From the NCBI GenBank assembly GCA_958295945.1, contig OY282386.1, positions 4,774,001 to 4,838,000 of the forward strand: a stretch of DNA of 64,000 nt, given 5' to 3'. This DNA comes from Candidatus Poribacteria bacterium (lineage in GTDB: Bacteria; Poribacteria; WGA-4E; WGA-3G). Under the pieces are notes generated by a model that worked only from the letters and a program-made list of their open reading frames with translations, did no database searches and was not told the origin of the DNA. The translations under genes were made by a program, and so were the position numbers. Below are positions 53,726 through 62,840 of this stretch, one piece after another. Every line of letters begins with the position of its first letter. Position 1 is the first letter of the stretch.

Positions 53726-54308
53726 ATATATCAATAGAGTCATCTATAGTGTCATTTTAGTCATGACTTTTACATTTATGGCATGTCTGGATTCAGATGA
53801 TCTCAACAGTATTCTAACACTTGAACCAGAAACACTACCTCCTGGTGATGGGTTAGCAATAGGATCAACTGCCCCTGATTTTTCACTACCAGATGCTGAT
53901 GGCAATGTCCATGAACTATCTGATTATGCAGGACAGAAAGTCGCTCTTGTCTTTTTTGCTACTGAAAGTTGACCGGAATGTAGAAAGCAACTCGTTGAGT
54001 TGCAAAGTGGATATCAAAATATAAAAGCAGCTGGTGCAGCAGAACTAATTGTTATGAGTAGTGATAACACAAATGGAATTCGTCAATTACGTCAAGATGA
54101 AGGACTTGATTATTTGCTTCTTTCTGACGGTGATGTTGATACCATTGCTGCCTACAACGTACGTGCACAAAGCGGTAACCCTTTCTTGGCACGTCCAGCA
54201 ACATTCATAATCAATGAAAACGGTAGAATTGCATGGGTAGACCTTGGCGATAGATATGGTCATCGCACAAATTCACAACAGATTATCAACGCATTAAACG
54301 ATTTGTAG
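53715..54308 (+). CDS. Selenocysteine-containing peroxiredoxin/AhpC-TSA-like lipoprotein
   Basis: About 197 residues including one UGA-encoded residue at 53970-53972. ATG 53715 overlaps the sulfatase 3' end by 11 nt. Lipobox FMAC; mature domain starts APDFSLPDADGN, the TSA/Prx opening. The redox site is FFATESUPECRKQLVELQ: Sec where PrxQ/Prx-like proteins have the peroxidatic Cys, with a Cys at +3 (UxxC). The frame then continues 112 codons in good family sequence (RPATFIINENGRIAWVDLGD) to TAG. A SECIS-like hairpin is 14-30 nt downstream. Likely a thiol peroxidase of the envelope. Confidence 0.9.
53987..54003 (+). promoter_or_regulatory. SECIS-like hairpin of the selenoperoxiredoxin
   Basis: Perfect GCAACTC / GAGTTGC stem with GTT loop. 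Its loop starts 22 nt after the UGA, the same distance class as the two HMA genes, and its first loop bases are GU. Confidence 0.75.
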
Positions 54309-54334
54309 ATATACGGCATGGCATCTGATTAAAA

Positions 54335-54365
54335 TAAAAAAGGACAGAGAAATCTCTGCCCTTTT
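54335..54365. terminator. Bidirectional terminator between convergent genes
   Basis: Stem AAAAGG..CAGAGA / TCTCTG..CCTTTT, with A-run before and T-run after on both strands, between the selenoperoxiredoxin stop (54308) and the LamG gene stop (54382). Confidence 0.7.
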
Positions 54366-54381
54366 CCTAACCTTACCTACC

Positions 54382-55158
54382 CTATCGTTCACGATTAGTT
54401 TTTATGGCTCCCCAAGTCGTAGTCAGTTTTTCTGCAGGTTCTACTGGCAAGAAAGCACCATCTTTTATTGTGTTTATTTCTCCTTCAGTAATAACACGAT
54501 CAAACAGGAACACTTCATCTATAACTCCTGTGAAGAACTCTGACCCAGGATGTCTTGCCCCGACCATAATGGAACCGTCAATATCAGCAACCATTCCCGG
54601 TTTTCCACCACCACCAACGTTTTTGCCATCGTAGTAAATGGTAAGCTGAGATTCTGTGTCATGTGTGACAGTAAGATGTACCCAATCTTCAGGTTGATTT
54701 TCATTGGAAACACCTCTTTGATTCCATCCTCCACTATCGGAAAAGACATAGGTTTTCTGGTTTTTATTAAAAATGACAGCCCATTTAAGAGACCCAGCAG
54801 CAACCATATAATTCCAATCTCTTATCTGCGTATTTCCGCGTTTAACCCAAAATGCTACTGAAAACTGTTCACGTAATTGGAGTGTATCGTTGATAGGCAC
54901 TTTTACATATTGACTCTTTGTTCCATCAAACTCAAGTGCTTTTCCTTCAAATTGTCCATCAACCCATTTAGGATCTGCTATAAGTTCACCATCATGTCCG
55001 TGTTGAGAACCGTCTTTGGCAGTTTTACCATTGCCTTCATCAAAAGATAAATATAGAACGAGTGATTTATCGTCTAAACCTGCATGTGAAGCAAGAGGAA
55101 TGATGAACATTGTCAGTACTGTCAAGAATGCCGCGATGATATTGATTCGTTTCAACAC
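54382..55158 (-). CDS. Secreted LamG-domain protein with WG-K tail
   Basis: 258 residues. Signal peptide ending near PLASHA, then one LamG/Laminin_G_3 domain (LVLYLSFDEGNGKTAKDGSQHGHDG in parts, FDGTKSQYVKVPIND, AFWVKRG, DWVHLTVTHD, IYYDGKN, GVIDEVFLFDRVITEGEI). The tail EPAEKLTTTWGAIKTNRER is the common motif. Closest to the 9479 gene by tail. Probably a surface or secreted carbohydrate-binding protein; ligand unknown. Confidence 0.9.
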   Translation of the reverse strand: MLKRINIIAAFLTVLTMFIIPLASHAGLDDKSLVLYLSFDEGNGKTAKDGSQHGHDGELIADPKWVDGQFEGKALEFDGTKSQYVKVPINDTLQLREQFSVAFWVKRGNTQIRDWNYMVAAGSLKWAVIFNKNQKTYVFSDSGGWNQRGVSNENQPEDWVHLTVTHDTESQLTIYYDGKNVGGGGKPGMVADIDGSIMVGARHPGSEFFTGVIDEVFLFDRVITEGEINTIKDGAFLPVEPAEKLTTTWGAIKTNRER

Positions 55159-55245
55159 TTATGTCTCCTCCTTACATTGTGATTTTTATTTTAAATTAGT
55201 TTACAATATTTCTTAAACACCAGACACTTTGTAACCACAAATAAT

Positions 55246-56988
55246 TTAGCATGCCCCACACTTTTTGCAAACTGTGGTATCACATGCACTTGTCATAAAA
55301 CCTTTCTCATGTTTGTTATGTTCAAGTTGTAAGAATTGAGGTTTTACATTTAGGTCAAGGTGGTCCCAAGGATTAATTTCACTGAAACTTCGTTGTCGTA
55401 ATGCATAAAAATCTGGGGCTAATCCGTATTGACGAAAGGCATTGTTCCAAGAATTACCGTTTGCAAGTTCTAATATAACTTTTCCAAGTCGTCTGTCTCC
55501 TCTGGCAAGTACCGCTTCTTGATGTGCCATTCGCGCACTTGCAGATGATACTTTTATACTTCCAAGTCTATTTATTTCACGTTTTAGATAATCAAGTTTT
55601 TTCGCAATAGTCTTTGGTGGTTCCATCGGAACCCATTGGAACGGTGTATGCGGTTTAGGTACCATCGGTGATATCGTAAAACTGATACGACCAATCTTTC
55701 CTGATCGCTTCGCATGTGGCAATAGGAGAGTTCGCATCTCTTTAGCCATATCAACAATTGCGGTCACATCAGCTGGGGTTTCATAAGGAACACCTATAAG
55801 GAAATATAAACGCAAATTGAGTATATCTCGTTTCAATGCCTCTTCAAATACATGATAGAGTCTTTCTCTTGGAATTGCTTTGTTGACGACTTTCTGTAAA
55901 TCTTCAGTGGCAACTTCGGGTGCGATGGTGATAGTACCTTGATCGCTATCAGCAAGTGCATCAAGGAGTGGTGTTTCAACGGTTTCTGCGCGAAGTGAAG
56001 CACATGAAATACGAAATCCTCTATCAACCAAACCTGAAGCGATCTCGTTAATCTGTGGATGATCAGATATTGATGCCCCGACCAAGCCGATTCGATCGGT
56101 AATTTCTCTTGCTTTCTCGGCCAATGCAAGTGTGTTTTCTACCGAACGATGTCTCGGCCACCTACGAGCGTAATCTGCAACACAGAAGCGACACTGTCTT
56201 CCACATCCACGAACAATTTCAATCAGATGCGCGTTTGAAAACTCAGTATTTGGCGTATGTATGTGCGTGCAGGTTTGAACATTATCCAGGACAGGGACTG
56301 CTGCTGAAGTTACTTTCGCAGGAAAGCCGTTCTGTGCTTTTACATTCTCAACCGTTCCATCATCTTGGTATGTAACATCATAAAAACTGGGAACGTAGAA
56401 ACCAGGTTCTTTGCCAAGAGATTCTAATAGGTCTGCCTTCGGAGAATTAGACATTTTCCAATCATGGAATTTATCCATGAATGTGTGTATAGTCAATTCT
56501 GCTTCACCAACGACGAAGACATCAATGAAATCTGCCAAAGGTTCAGGATTGTATGATATATTAATTCCACCTGCAATGATAAGTGGGTCCCATTCGGTAC
56601 GCTCTTCCGAAAGCTGCGGGATGTTACCTAACTTCAAGGCACGAACAATATTCACATAGTCGGATTCAAAGGATACTGAGAAACCAACGATATCAAAACT
56701 ATTCAGCGGTGTTTGCGTTTCCAAAGAGAAAAGAGGAATCTTCTTCCTGATGAGTTCTTGGATATATTGCGATTCAGGAATGAAAACCCGTTCACAAGAT
56801 GTATCCTCGCGTCCATTCAACGTAGCATGGATCACTTGCATACCTAAACTTGACATACCGAGTTGATATGTGCTTGGGTAAACAAGACCAAATCTATTTG
56901 TTTTTCTGAAATTTGGTGATGCGCGTTTACCTTGGATAGCATATTTTTCAGTATCTAATAACTGCTGAGTATGCTGGTATAAATCCAA
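55246..56988 (-). CDS. B12-binding-type radical SAM protein (TIGR03960-like)
   Basis: 580 residues. The N-terminal half (FGLVYPSTYQLGMSSLGMQVI in parts, then FSVSFESDYVNIVRALKL) is the cobalamin-binding-like region; the radical SAM CxxxCxxC is GCGRQCRFC (~residues 260-268) with ADYARRWP. The tail ends KKCGAC with a Cys-rich CDTTVCKKC motif. TIGR03960-like proteins often sit near rRNA/ribosome genes and act on RNA or cofactors, but the function is unknown. TTG start (AGAGGG, 6 nt upstream). It follows ftsZ by 39 nt on the same strand, so it may be read with it. Confidence 0.8.
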   Translation of the reverse strand: MDLYQHTQQLLDTEKYAIQGKRASPNFRKTNRFGLVYPSTYQLGMSSLGMQVIHATLNGREDTSCERVFIPESQYIQELIRKKIPLFSLETQTPLNSFDIVGFSVSFESDYVNIVRALKLGNIPQLSEERTEWDPLIIAGGINISYNPEPLADFIDVFVVGEAELTIHTFMDKFHDWKMSNSPKADLLESLGKEPGFYVPSFYDVTYQDDGTVENVKAQNGFPAKVTSAAVPVLDNVQTCTHIHTPNTEFSNAHLIEIVRGCGRQCRFCVADYARRWPRHRSVENTLALAEKAREITDRIGLVGASISDHPQINEIASGLVDRGFRISCASLRAETVETPLLDALADSDQGTITIAPEVATEDLQKVVNKAIPRERLYHVFEEALKRDILNLRLYFLIGVPYETPADVTAIVDMAKEMRTLLLPHAKRSGKIGRISFTISPMVPKPHTPFQWVPMEPPKTIAKKLDYLKREINRLGSIKVSSASARMAHQEAVLARGDRRLGKVILELANGNSWNNAFRQYGLAPDFYALRQRSFSEINPWDHLDLNVKPQFLQLEHNKHEKGFMTSACDTTVCKKCGAC

Positions 56989-57027
56989 TTTGAACCCTCT
57001 ATATTTGTAGAGCAGAAAGAATAGTAG

Positions 57028-58347
57028 TTAGTTTCTACGTTTATCTCTTTTCTGTTGAACACGCAGGAATGATGGAATATCCCACTGTTTCTCTTTGTTC
57101 TGATCTCTTTCTTCATCGGTTGATTGTTCAGTATTTTCTTGCTGTTCCTGTCCACCGCGTGGTGGTCTTTGTTGGTTAGTTGGTCGAGAAGGTGGACCCG
57201 TATCTCTTTCTTGTGGTTGGCGTTCCCAAGTATTACGTTGTGTTCCAGGTTGATTCCTTCCAGGTGTTCCAGGTTCATTATTCCGAATTCTGCTACCCTG
57301 CAACATTGGATTTGGTTGAACTGGCCGATTGAAACCACCACTCTGACCAACTCCCTGTCTAACATTAACGTTTGATTCTGCTGGCGGGTCAAATCCTGTT
57401 GCAATTACAGTCACAAGAACTTCATCTTTGAGTTCCAATTCATCGCTGTATACTAATCCAAAGATTGGTTCTGCATCTTGTGATGCTTCAACGATGACTC
57501 GCATAGTTTCATCCAATTCAGCCATTGTGAAATCAGGAGGAGAAGTGATATTGACAATCATTCCAACTGCCCCAGAAATACTGGTTTCTTCAAGCAATGG
57601 TGATAAAATAGCTCGTTCTGCTGCTGCAACAGCACGATTCTCACCAGTTGCTCTTCCCATACCCATCAATGCAGTTCCGGCATCTCGCATCACGGTCTCC
57701 ACATCTGCAAAGTCAACATTAATCTCACCGGCTTCAGTAATAATATCAGAGATGCTTTGAACACCGTGTAATAGTATTTCGTCTCCAATTTTAAATGCTT
57801 CTTGAATCGGGAGTTTTCTATCAAAATTGTCAATCAGTCGTTGGTTAGGCACAACGATTACCGAGTCTGCGTTGTTGCGAAGTTCCATCAAACCTGCTTC
57901 AGCGTTATCTGCACGGCGTCTTCCTTCAAAATTGAAAGGTCGAGTGACGACGCCGATAGTTAAAGCACCTTTTTCCTTTGCAAGAGATGCAATAATTGGA
58001 GCTGCACCTGTGCCAGTTCCACCACCCATACCCGCTGCGACAAATACCATGTTTGCTGAATCAACAATTTCTTGAAGGTATTCACGATCTTCGTTAGCAG
58101 CCTTTGCTCCAATTTCTGGATTGGAACCTGCACCTAAGCCCTTGGTAGTGCTCTCACCGATCTTTATTTGTGATGCACCATGACATGTACTGAGTGCTTG
58201 TTGATCTGTGTTAACTGCATAAAATTCAATACCCGTGAGCGCAGCTTCAATCATACGTCTCACGGCATTTCCACCAGCTCCACCTACACCAATAACCTTA
58301 ATCTTTGCACTTGCATTATCAAATTCTTCTTGTTCAAAAGCTATCAT
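57028..58347 (-). CDS. ftsZ: Cell division protein FtsZ
   Basis: 439 residues. Tubulin-like GTPase: GVGGAGGNAVRRMI, signature GGGTGTGAAP, then T7 loop region NVDFADVETVM. The C-terminal linker is long and Q/R/P/N-rich (~residues 325-420), followed by the conserved DIPSFLRVQQKRDKRRN tail that binds FtsA/ZipA. It polymerises at midcell to form the Z ring. It is unusually far (~870 bp) from ftsA. Confidence 0.96.
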   Translation of the reverse strand: MIAFEQEEFDNASAKIKVIGVGGAGGNAVRRMIEAALTGIEFYAVNTDQQALSTCHGASQIKIGESTTKGLGAGSNPEIGAKAANEDREYLQEIVDSANMVFVAAGMGGGTGTGAAPIIASLAKEKGALTIGVVTRPFNFEGRRRADNAEAGLMELRNNADSVIVVPNQRLIDNFDRKLPIQEAFKIGDEILLHGVQSISDIITEAGEINVDFADVETVMRDAGTALMGMGRATGENRAVAAAERAILSPLLEETSISGAVGMIVNITSPPDFTMAELDETMRVIVEASQDAEPIFGLVYSDELELKDEVLVTVIATGFDPPAESNVNVRQGVGQSGGFNRPVQPNPMLQGSRIRNNEPGTPGRNQPGTQRNTWERQPQERDTGPPSRPTNQQRPPRGGQEQQENTEQSTDEERDQNKEKQWDIPSFLRVQQKRDKRRN

Positions 58348-58620
58348 TTTTTGTTTTTAGTTACCATTGGATAACTCATCCATTAGCACTCTTACAGTAT
58401 AGGCTAAGTTTGAATAATGACATAACGCGCATTACCATTGGCAACCTAATTCCTCCTTATCAAAAATTTTGTCTGCGATTACAATAAACATAATGCAGGA
58501 ATACCATATCTAAAAATCTAATTCAATTATTGTGCAAATCTTAGTATGTAGGTAAAATTTCTGATAGGTAATGTATAGGAAAATATCTTCATTACATAAC
58601 CTAAGATCCGAACAAACATT

Positions 58621-58725
58621 TATGGTAAATTATTGAAGTAATTCTACACATTCCTTAGGCGAGGTTAGGAAACCTCGCCTACCGTAGATAGAAAGTGTAG
58701 ATATATTTTTATACTTCACCATAGT
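58621..58725. repeat. ~104-bp palindromic element, copy 5, in the ftsA-ftsZ gap
   Basis: Reverse-oriented copy (TATGGTAAATTATTGAAGTA ... TTTTTATACTTCACCATAGTA). The 870-base gap 58348-59217 between ftsA and ftsZ has no other gene; the remainder is AT-rich. Confidence 0.85.
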
Positions 58726-59217
58726 ATATGTTATTTTAACCTAATCTCTTCCGTTTCATTTTACTGAACTTATATTTTTAACCAAAATACCACTCTCTCA
58801 ATCTTTACATGTATTGAAATCATAGTTTCACTATTATACATATAAAATGCTTTTTAATCAATAAATTGAGTCATGCCATCAAGGTTGTATAGTTTTAACG
58901 AACGTTCGGTATAAGTGACAAATGGCACTTAATACATGACATTCTTGCCTTATAGCAACAGTAGAGACTATTAACATATTGTTTATACAATGTATTTGTT
59001 GTATGCATGGGATTGAGGAACGAAATCCAACGAATTACATTAGATTGTGGATTGCGAGTTGGGTATCGTGCCTCAACCAAACCTACGTGCTCTTTCATTT
59101 TGCTTATACCGATGTCATTTTAAGACTAAATTGACCTGTCTGTGTATAGTTTAGGGAGTATCACATATCATGTTTAGTATGTATTAGATTGTAATTTGTC
59201 CTTCTGGTTTATTTTTT

Positions 59218-60453
59218 TTAGTAACCAAACCATTCTTTTATATTCCTGAAGAACCCACCCATAGGACTTAGACTGCGTCTTAATGCTTGTGCTTGTTTTT
59301 CATTACGTCGTAGTGATTCGCCATACATAGACAAGCCTAAACTTGTGGAGAACATAGGATAATTAATTCGATCTGTCAATCCTTTTAATTCCATTGGATA
59401 ACCAACTTGAACCCGTAGTTGGAGAATTTCCTCAGCAAGTTCAGTTAATCCGTCCATGAGTGAAGTGCCTCCCGTAAGAACCAATCCACCTGGAAGTTGC
59501 ATGCCAGAGATCTCATTTGCTATTTCTTCAAGTATTTCCACCATTCTATATTCAATGATTTGTGCCAATTCAAGTCGACTTATGAACCTTGGTGGTGATG
59601 AATTGGTGGTAATAGGAACAGGATCAGCATCTTCATCTGTAATCCACTGCGTCCATGCACACCCACGATGCAGTTTTAGTTCCTCAGCCGTTGGGAGTGT
59701 TACTTTTAGATATTGCGCAATATCGTTTGTTACGTGTTGTCCACCAACGGGAAAAACAGCAACGTGTTCTATGGCATCTTCTTTATAAACAATAATGTCA
59801 GTTGTTTGGTCGCCGATATCAGCGAGTGCGATACCGGCCTCACGTTCATCTCTCTGCAACACAGCTTTGGCTGAGGCAAGTGGAGCGACTGCCAAGGTTT
59901 CAACACTTTGAATATCCGTGCTTTCTACACTGTTCAACAGGCTTTGAATTCCACTTGTATTGCCGGTGATGATATATGCATTTGCTTCTAAACGCGCACC
60001 TGACATTCCAATTGGTTCCTTAATCTTAATGTCCATGTCAACGACAAAGTTTTGTTCAAGTACGTGTAGAATATCCTGTCCATCAGGGATCGGAGCTATT
60101 GCACTTGCTGATTGAATAGCACGATCTACATCATCCTTTGTTATCTGTGAAGTATTCTTGACTGTAATAACACCACGTGATGTTTGACCGTTGACATGTT
60201 CACCAGAAATCCCCAAACATACGGACTCAATGTTTACACCAGCCATGAGTTCTGCTTCGGAAATTGCCTCACGAATAGCGGATGCAGTCGCATTGATGTC
60301 AACGACAACACCCCTTCTCAATCCTTTTGAGTTTGCAACACCGACACCGATAATTTCCATCTGTCCATCCAAACTCGGTAGTGCATGGCATACTACTGCA
60401 GAAATCTTACTTGAGCCTATATCTAATCCAGTGATAATAGTTCCTTTTGCCAT
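59218..60453 (-). CDS. ftsA: Cell division protein FtsA
   Basis: 411 residues of the actin-fold FtsA family: IITGLDIGSSKISAVVCH, GLRRGVVVDINATASAI, ALADIGDQTTDIIVYK, PGGLVLTGGTSLMDGL, and a C-terminal NIKEWFGY amphipathic membrane anchor. It tethers FtsZ to the membrane. It begins directly after the ftsQ stop (1 nt between) and precedes ftsZ across a large gap with a palindromic element. Confidence 0.94.
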   Translation of the reverse strand: MAKGTIITGLDIGSSKISAVVCHALPSLDGQMEIIGVGVANSKGLRRGVVVDINATASAIREAISEAELMAGVNIESVCLGISGEHVNGQTSRGVITVKNTSQITKDDVDRAIQSASAIAPIPDGQDILHVLEQNFVVDMDIKIKEPIGMSGARLEANAYIITGNTSGIQSLLNSVESTDIQSVETLAVAPLASAKAVLQRDEREAGIALADIGDQTTDIIVYKEDAIEHVAVFPVGGQHVTNDIAQYLKVTLPTAEELKLHRGCAWTQWITDEDADPVPITTNSSPPRFISRLELAQIIEYRMVEILEEIANEISGMQLPGGLVLTGGTSLMDGLTELAEEILQLRVQVGYPMELKGLTDRINYPMFSTSLGLSMYGESLRRNEKQAQALRRSLSPMGGFFRNIKEWFGY

Positions 60454-61398
60454 CTATCTGCTGTCACCTCCTATAAATAATGTGTCCTCATATCTGCTAT
60501 CTAAATATGTGAATTTATCCGGTAAAGGATTTACCTTTTTACCCGTACGATTTTTATTTGTTACATTGTGTTTTTTTTGTTGAAGTATGAGAAGTCCTTG
60601 TTGCTTAATGAACTGAGCGACATTATCAATCCCTGATTCAAGCATATCGGAAGCGATCCATACTGGCATAGGTAAATTTGCCAATTCAATAATAATTTTG
60701 TCAGAAATTCTGGCATCAATGCTCCTCAAGTTCTTTCTGAGTTCAGGTTTTCTGTTAATTACGAGCTTCAAGATCTGGATACCACGATGTGTTGTTCCCG
60801 ATTTGATCTGCTTCCCAACTTCAGGCATCAGTGTTCCTTCATCTAATATGAGTGTCATGTGAGTAAAATCCTTTAGTTGTATTGATTCTAACACATAACC
60901 TGCTTCATCTATCAAGTAAAATGAGTCAGTTTTTGGCATTCCTTTTGAGTTTTTCTGCACTTCTTTTGATTTTTCACCTGAAGATTGTATCTGTTTTACT
61001 CGTGCAAATGGTTTTCGTTCTGTAATTTCTATGGACAGTTGTCGCTTTACATAATCTTTTGTTACATAAGCATCCATAACGTAGCTTAAGTTGTCCTTCA
61101 AATATGTTGCAGTTTTAGATTCGGAATCGGTGATGATATTTTGAAGGTTATCTCCTAAGACGTCATAAATGTGTCCTTCTGTATAATGAGATTTGCCTGT
61201 GAGATTTATTATTACATGAACATTTCCAATATCGAATAATCCGACAAATAATTTCGTCAAGAACAAAAGAGTGACAACTACGGTGCCGTAAATTACTATC
61301 CTTCTTGCACGATATCTTGGTGTTCGAATCCTTTTTGGTTTGAATATACGATGTTCAGGTCCTTCCCTTCTCCGTTTTTTAGCTTTAAAGAATTTCAT
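60454..61398 (-). CDS. ftsQ: Cell division protein FtsQ/DivIB
   Basis: About 314 residues. Basic cytoplasmic tail, one membrane helix (IVIYGTVVVTLLFLTKLFVGLF), then a POTRA-like (KSHYTEGHIYDVLG) and FtsQ beta domain (YVTKDYVKRQLSIEITERKPFARV in parts). Bridges FtsB/FtsL in the divisome. ATG 61398 chosen; TTG 61410 is an in-frame alternative with no RBS difference. It lies between murC and ftsA with the usual gene order; murB and ddl are absent. Confidence 0.9.
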   Translation of the reverse strand: MKFFKAKKRRREGPEHRIFKPKRIRTPRYRARRIVIYGTVVVTLLFLTKLFVGLFDIGNVHVIINLTGKSHYTEGHIYDVLGDNLQNIITDSESKTATYLKDNLSYVMDAYVTKDYVKRQLSIEITERKPFARVKQIQSSGEKSKEVQKNSKGMPKTDSFYLIDEAGYVLESIQLKDFTHMTLILDEGTLMPEVGKQIKSGTTHRGIQILKLVINRKPELRKNLRSIDARISDKIIIELANLPMPVWIASDMLESGIDNVAQFIKQQGLLILQQKKHNVTNKNRTGKKVNPLPDKFTYLDSRYEDTLFIGGDSR

Positions 61399-61410
61399 TT
61401 TCAATCTCAA

Positions 61411-62772
61411 TTAGGAAGCACGTTTCGTTAGAAACTTTTGTCCGACTTCCATTATGTCGCCAGCACCCAAAGTGATTATCAGATCATGGGGTAGTACAAT
61501 CTCACTAAGATGTTCAACTACATCATCCATATCAGAAATATGGCTTACATTTGGATGTCCGAGTTCTTTTATAGCATTTGCTAAGTTTTCTCCCGAAACA
61601 TTTTCTATCGGTCTCTCCCCTGCTCCATAGATAGACGTAACAATCAGAACATCAGCCTGCTCAAAAGATCGTGAAAATTCATCAGCAAGATCCCGTACTC
61701 GTGCGTATCTATGTGGTTGAAAAACGGCAACAATGCGGCGATCATATCCATCCCTGGCACCTTGTAATGCAGCCTGCAATTTCGCTGGATTATGTGCATA
61801 ATCATCAACTACGACAATATCATCAACTACACCTAAGACTTCAAAACGTCGATGTACACCTTGGAAGGATTCAAGTGCATTCTTGATATCTAAGAATGGA
61901 ATCTCCAATTCAAGACCGACTGCAATAGCTGCTAAAGAGTTGGAAATATTGTGCCTTCCAGGCATCTTAAGATGTACATTACCACACATTTTCCCATGCG
62001 ACCAAACTTTATAATGAGAGGTAGGACCATCTATCTGAATATCTTCTGCAATCAGATCAGCATTCGAGTTAAGTCCATAGGTTACAAATCTCTTATTCAC
62101 TTTTGCCAATAAGTTCTTTATATTATCCTGATCAAGACACAATATAGCAGAACCATAGAATGGAACTTTGTTGATGAATGTAACAAAAGTTTCACTTATC
62201 TCTTTTACGCTGTCGTAATAGTCAAGATGATCTGCATCTACAGAAGTGACAACAGCAATAGTTGGATAAAACATTTCTATTGATCCATAAGCCTCATCTG
62301 CTTCAATAACCATAACATCACCGCGTCCACTCCGAGCATTGCTACCATTAATTAGCTGCCCACCGACAACAACTGTTGGGTCAAGCGTTGCCAGGACTGA
62401 TGCTGTCATTGCGGTTGTCGTAGTTTTTCCGTGGGTGCCGCTTATAGCAATACTATATCGCATACGTGTGATTTCATTCAACATCTCGGCTCCACGAATA
62501 ATGGGGATTTTATCTTTTACTGCTGCTTGCAATTCTGCGTTGTCTTCAGGAATTGCTGGAGATATAACCACTACGTCTGCTCCATCAATATGTGATGAAG
62601 AATGGTTATACCATATATTGGCTCCACATTTTCGCAAATGTTCAGTAGTGGCAGATCTTTTAATGTCAGAACCAGTAACATTAAAATCGTGGTCAAGTAG
62701 CACCTCTGCAATACCACTCAATCCCGCACCACCTATACCAATAATATGAATGTGTTGTGTCTTACCTAACAA
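61411..62772 (-). CDS. murC: UDP-N-acetylmuramate--L-alanine ligase
   Basis: 453 residues, three Mur-ligase domains: HIIGIGGAGLSGIAEVL, ATP-binding GTHGKTTTTAM, VIEADEAYGS (usually ESDGS, here EAYGS), and DDYAHNPAKLQAAL near the C-terminal. It adds L-alanine to UDP-MurNAc. TTG start (GGAGG 6 nt upstream). It follows murG by 68 nt and precedes ftsQ without a gap. Confidence 0.94.
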   Translation of the reverse strand: MLGKTQHIHIIGIGGAGLSGIAEVLLDHDFNVTGSDIKRSATTEHLRKCGANIWYNHSSSHIDGADVVVISPAIPEDNAELQAAVKDKIPIIRGAEMLNEITRMRYSIAISGTHGKTTTTAMTASVLATLDPTVVVGGQLINGSNARSGRGDVMVIEADEAYGSIEMFYPTIAVVTSVDADHLDYYDSVKEISETFVTFINKVPFYGSAILCLDQDNIKNLLAKVNKRFVTYGLNSNADLIAEDIQIDGPTSHYKVWSHGKMCGNVHLKMPGRHNISNSLAAIAVGLELEIPFLDIKNALESFQGVHRRFEVLGVVDDIVVVDDYAHNPAKLQAALQGARDGYDRRIVAVFQPHRYARVRDLADEFSRSFEQADVLIVTSIYGAGERPIENVSGENLANAIKELGHPNVSHISDMDDVVEHLSEIVLPHDLIITLGAGDIMEVGQKFLTKRAS

Positions 62773-62840
62773 CCTATGCCTCCAGCGTAAACGTCTAACA
62801 TACTCAAAAACGATTTGTAAATATCTATAGTTTACATCGG

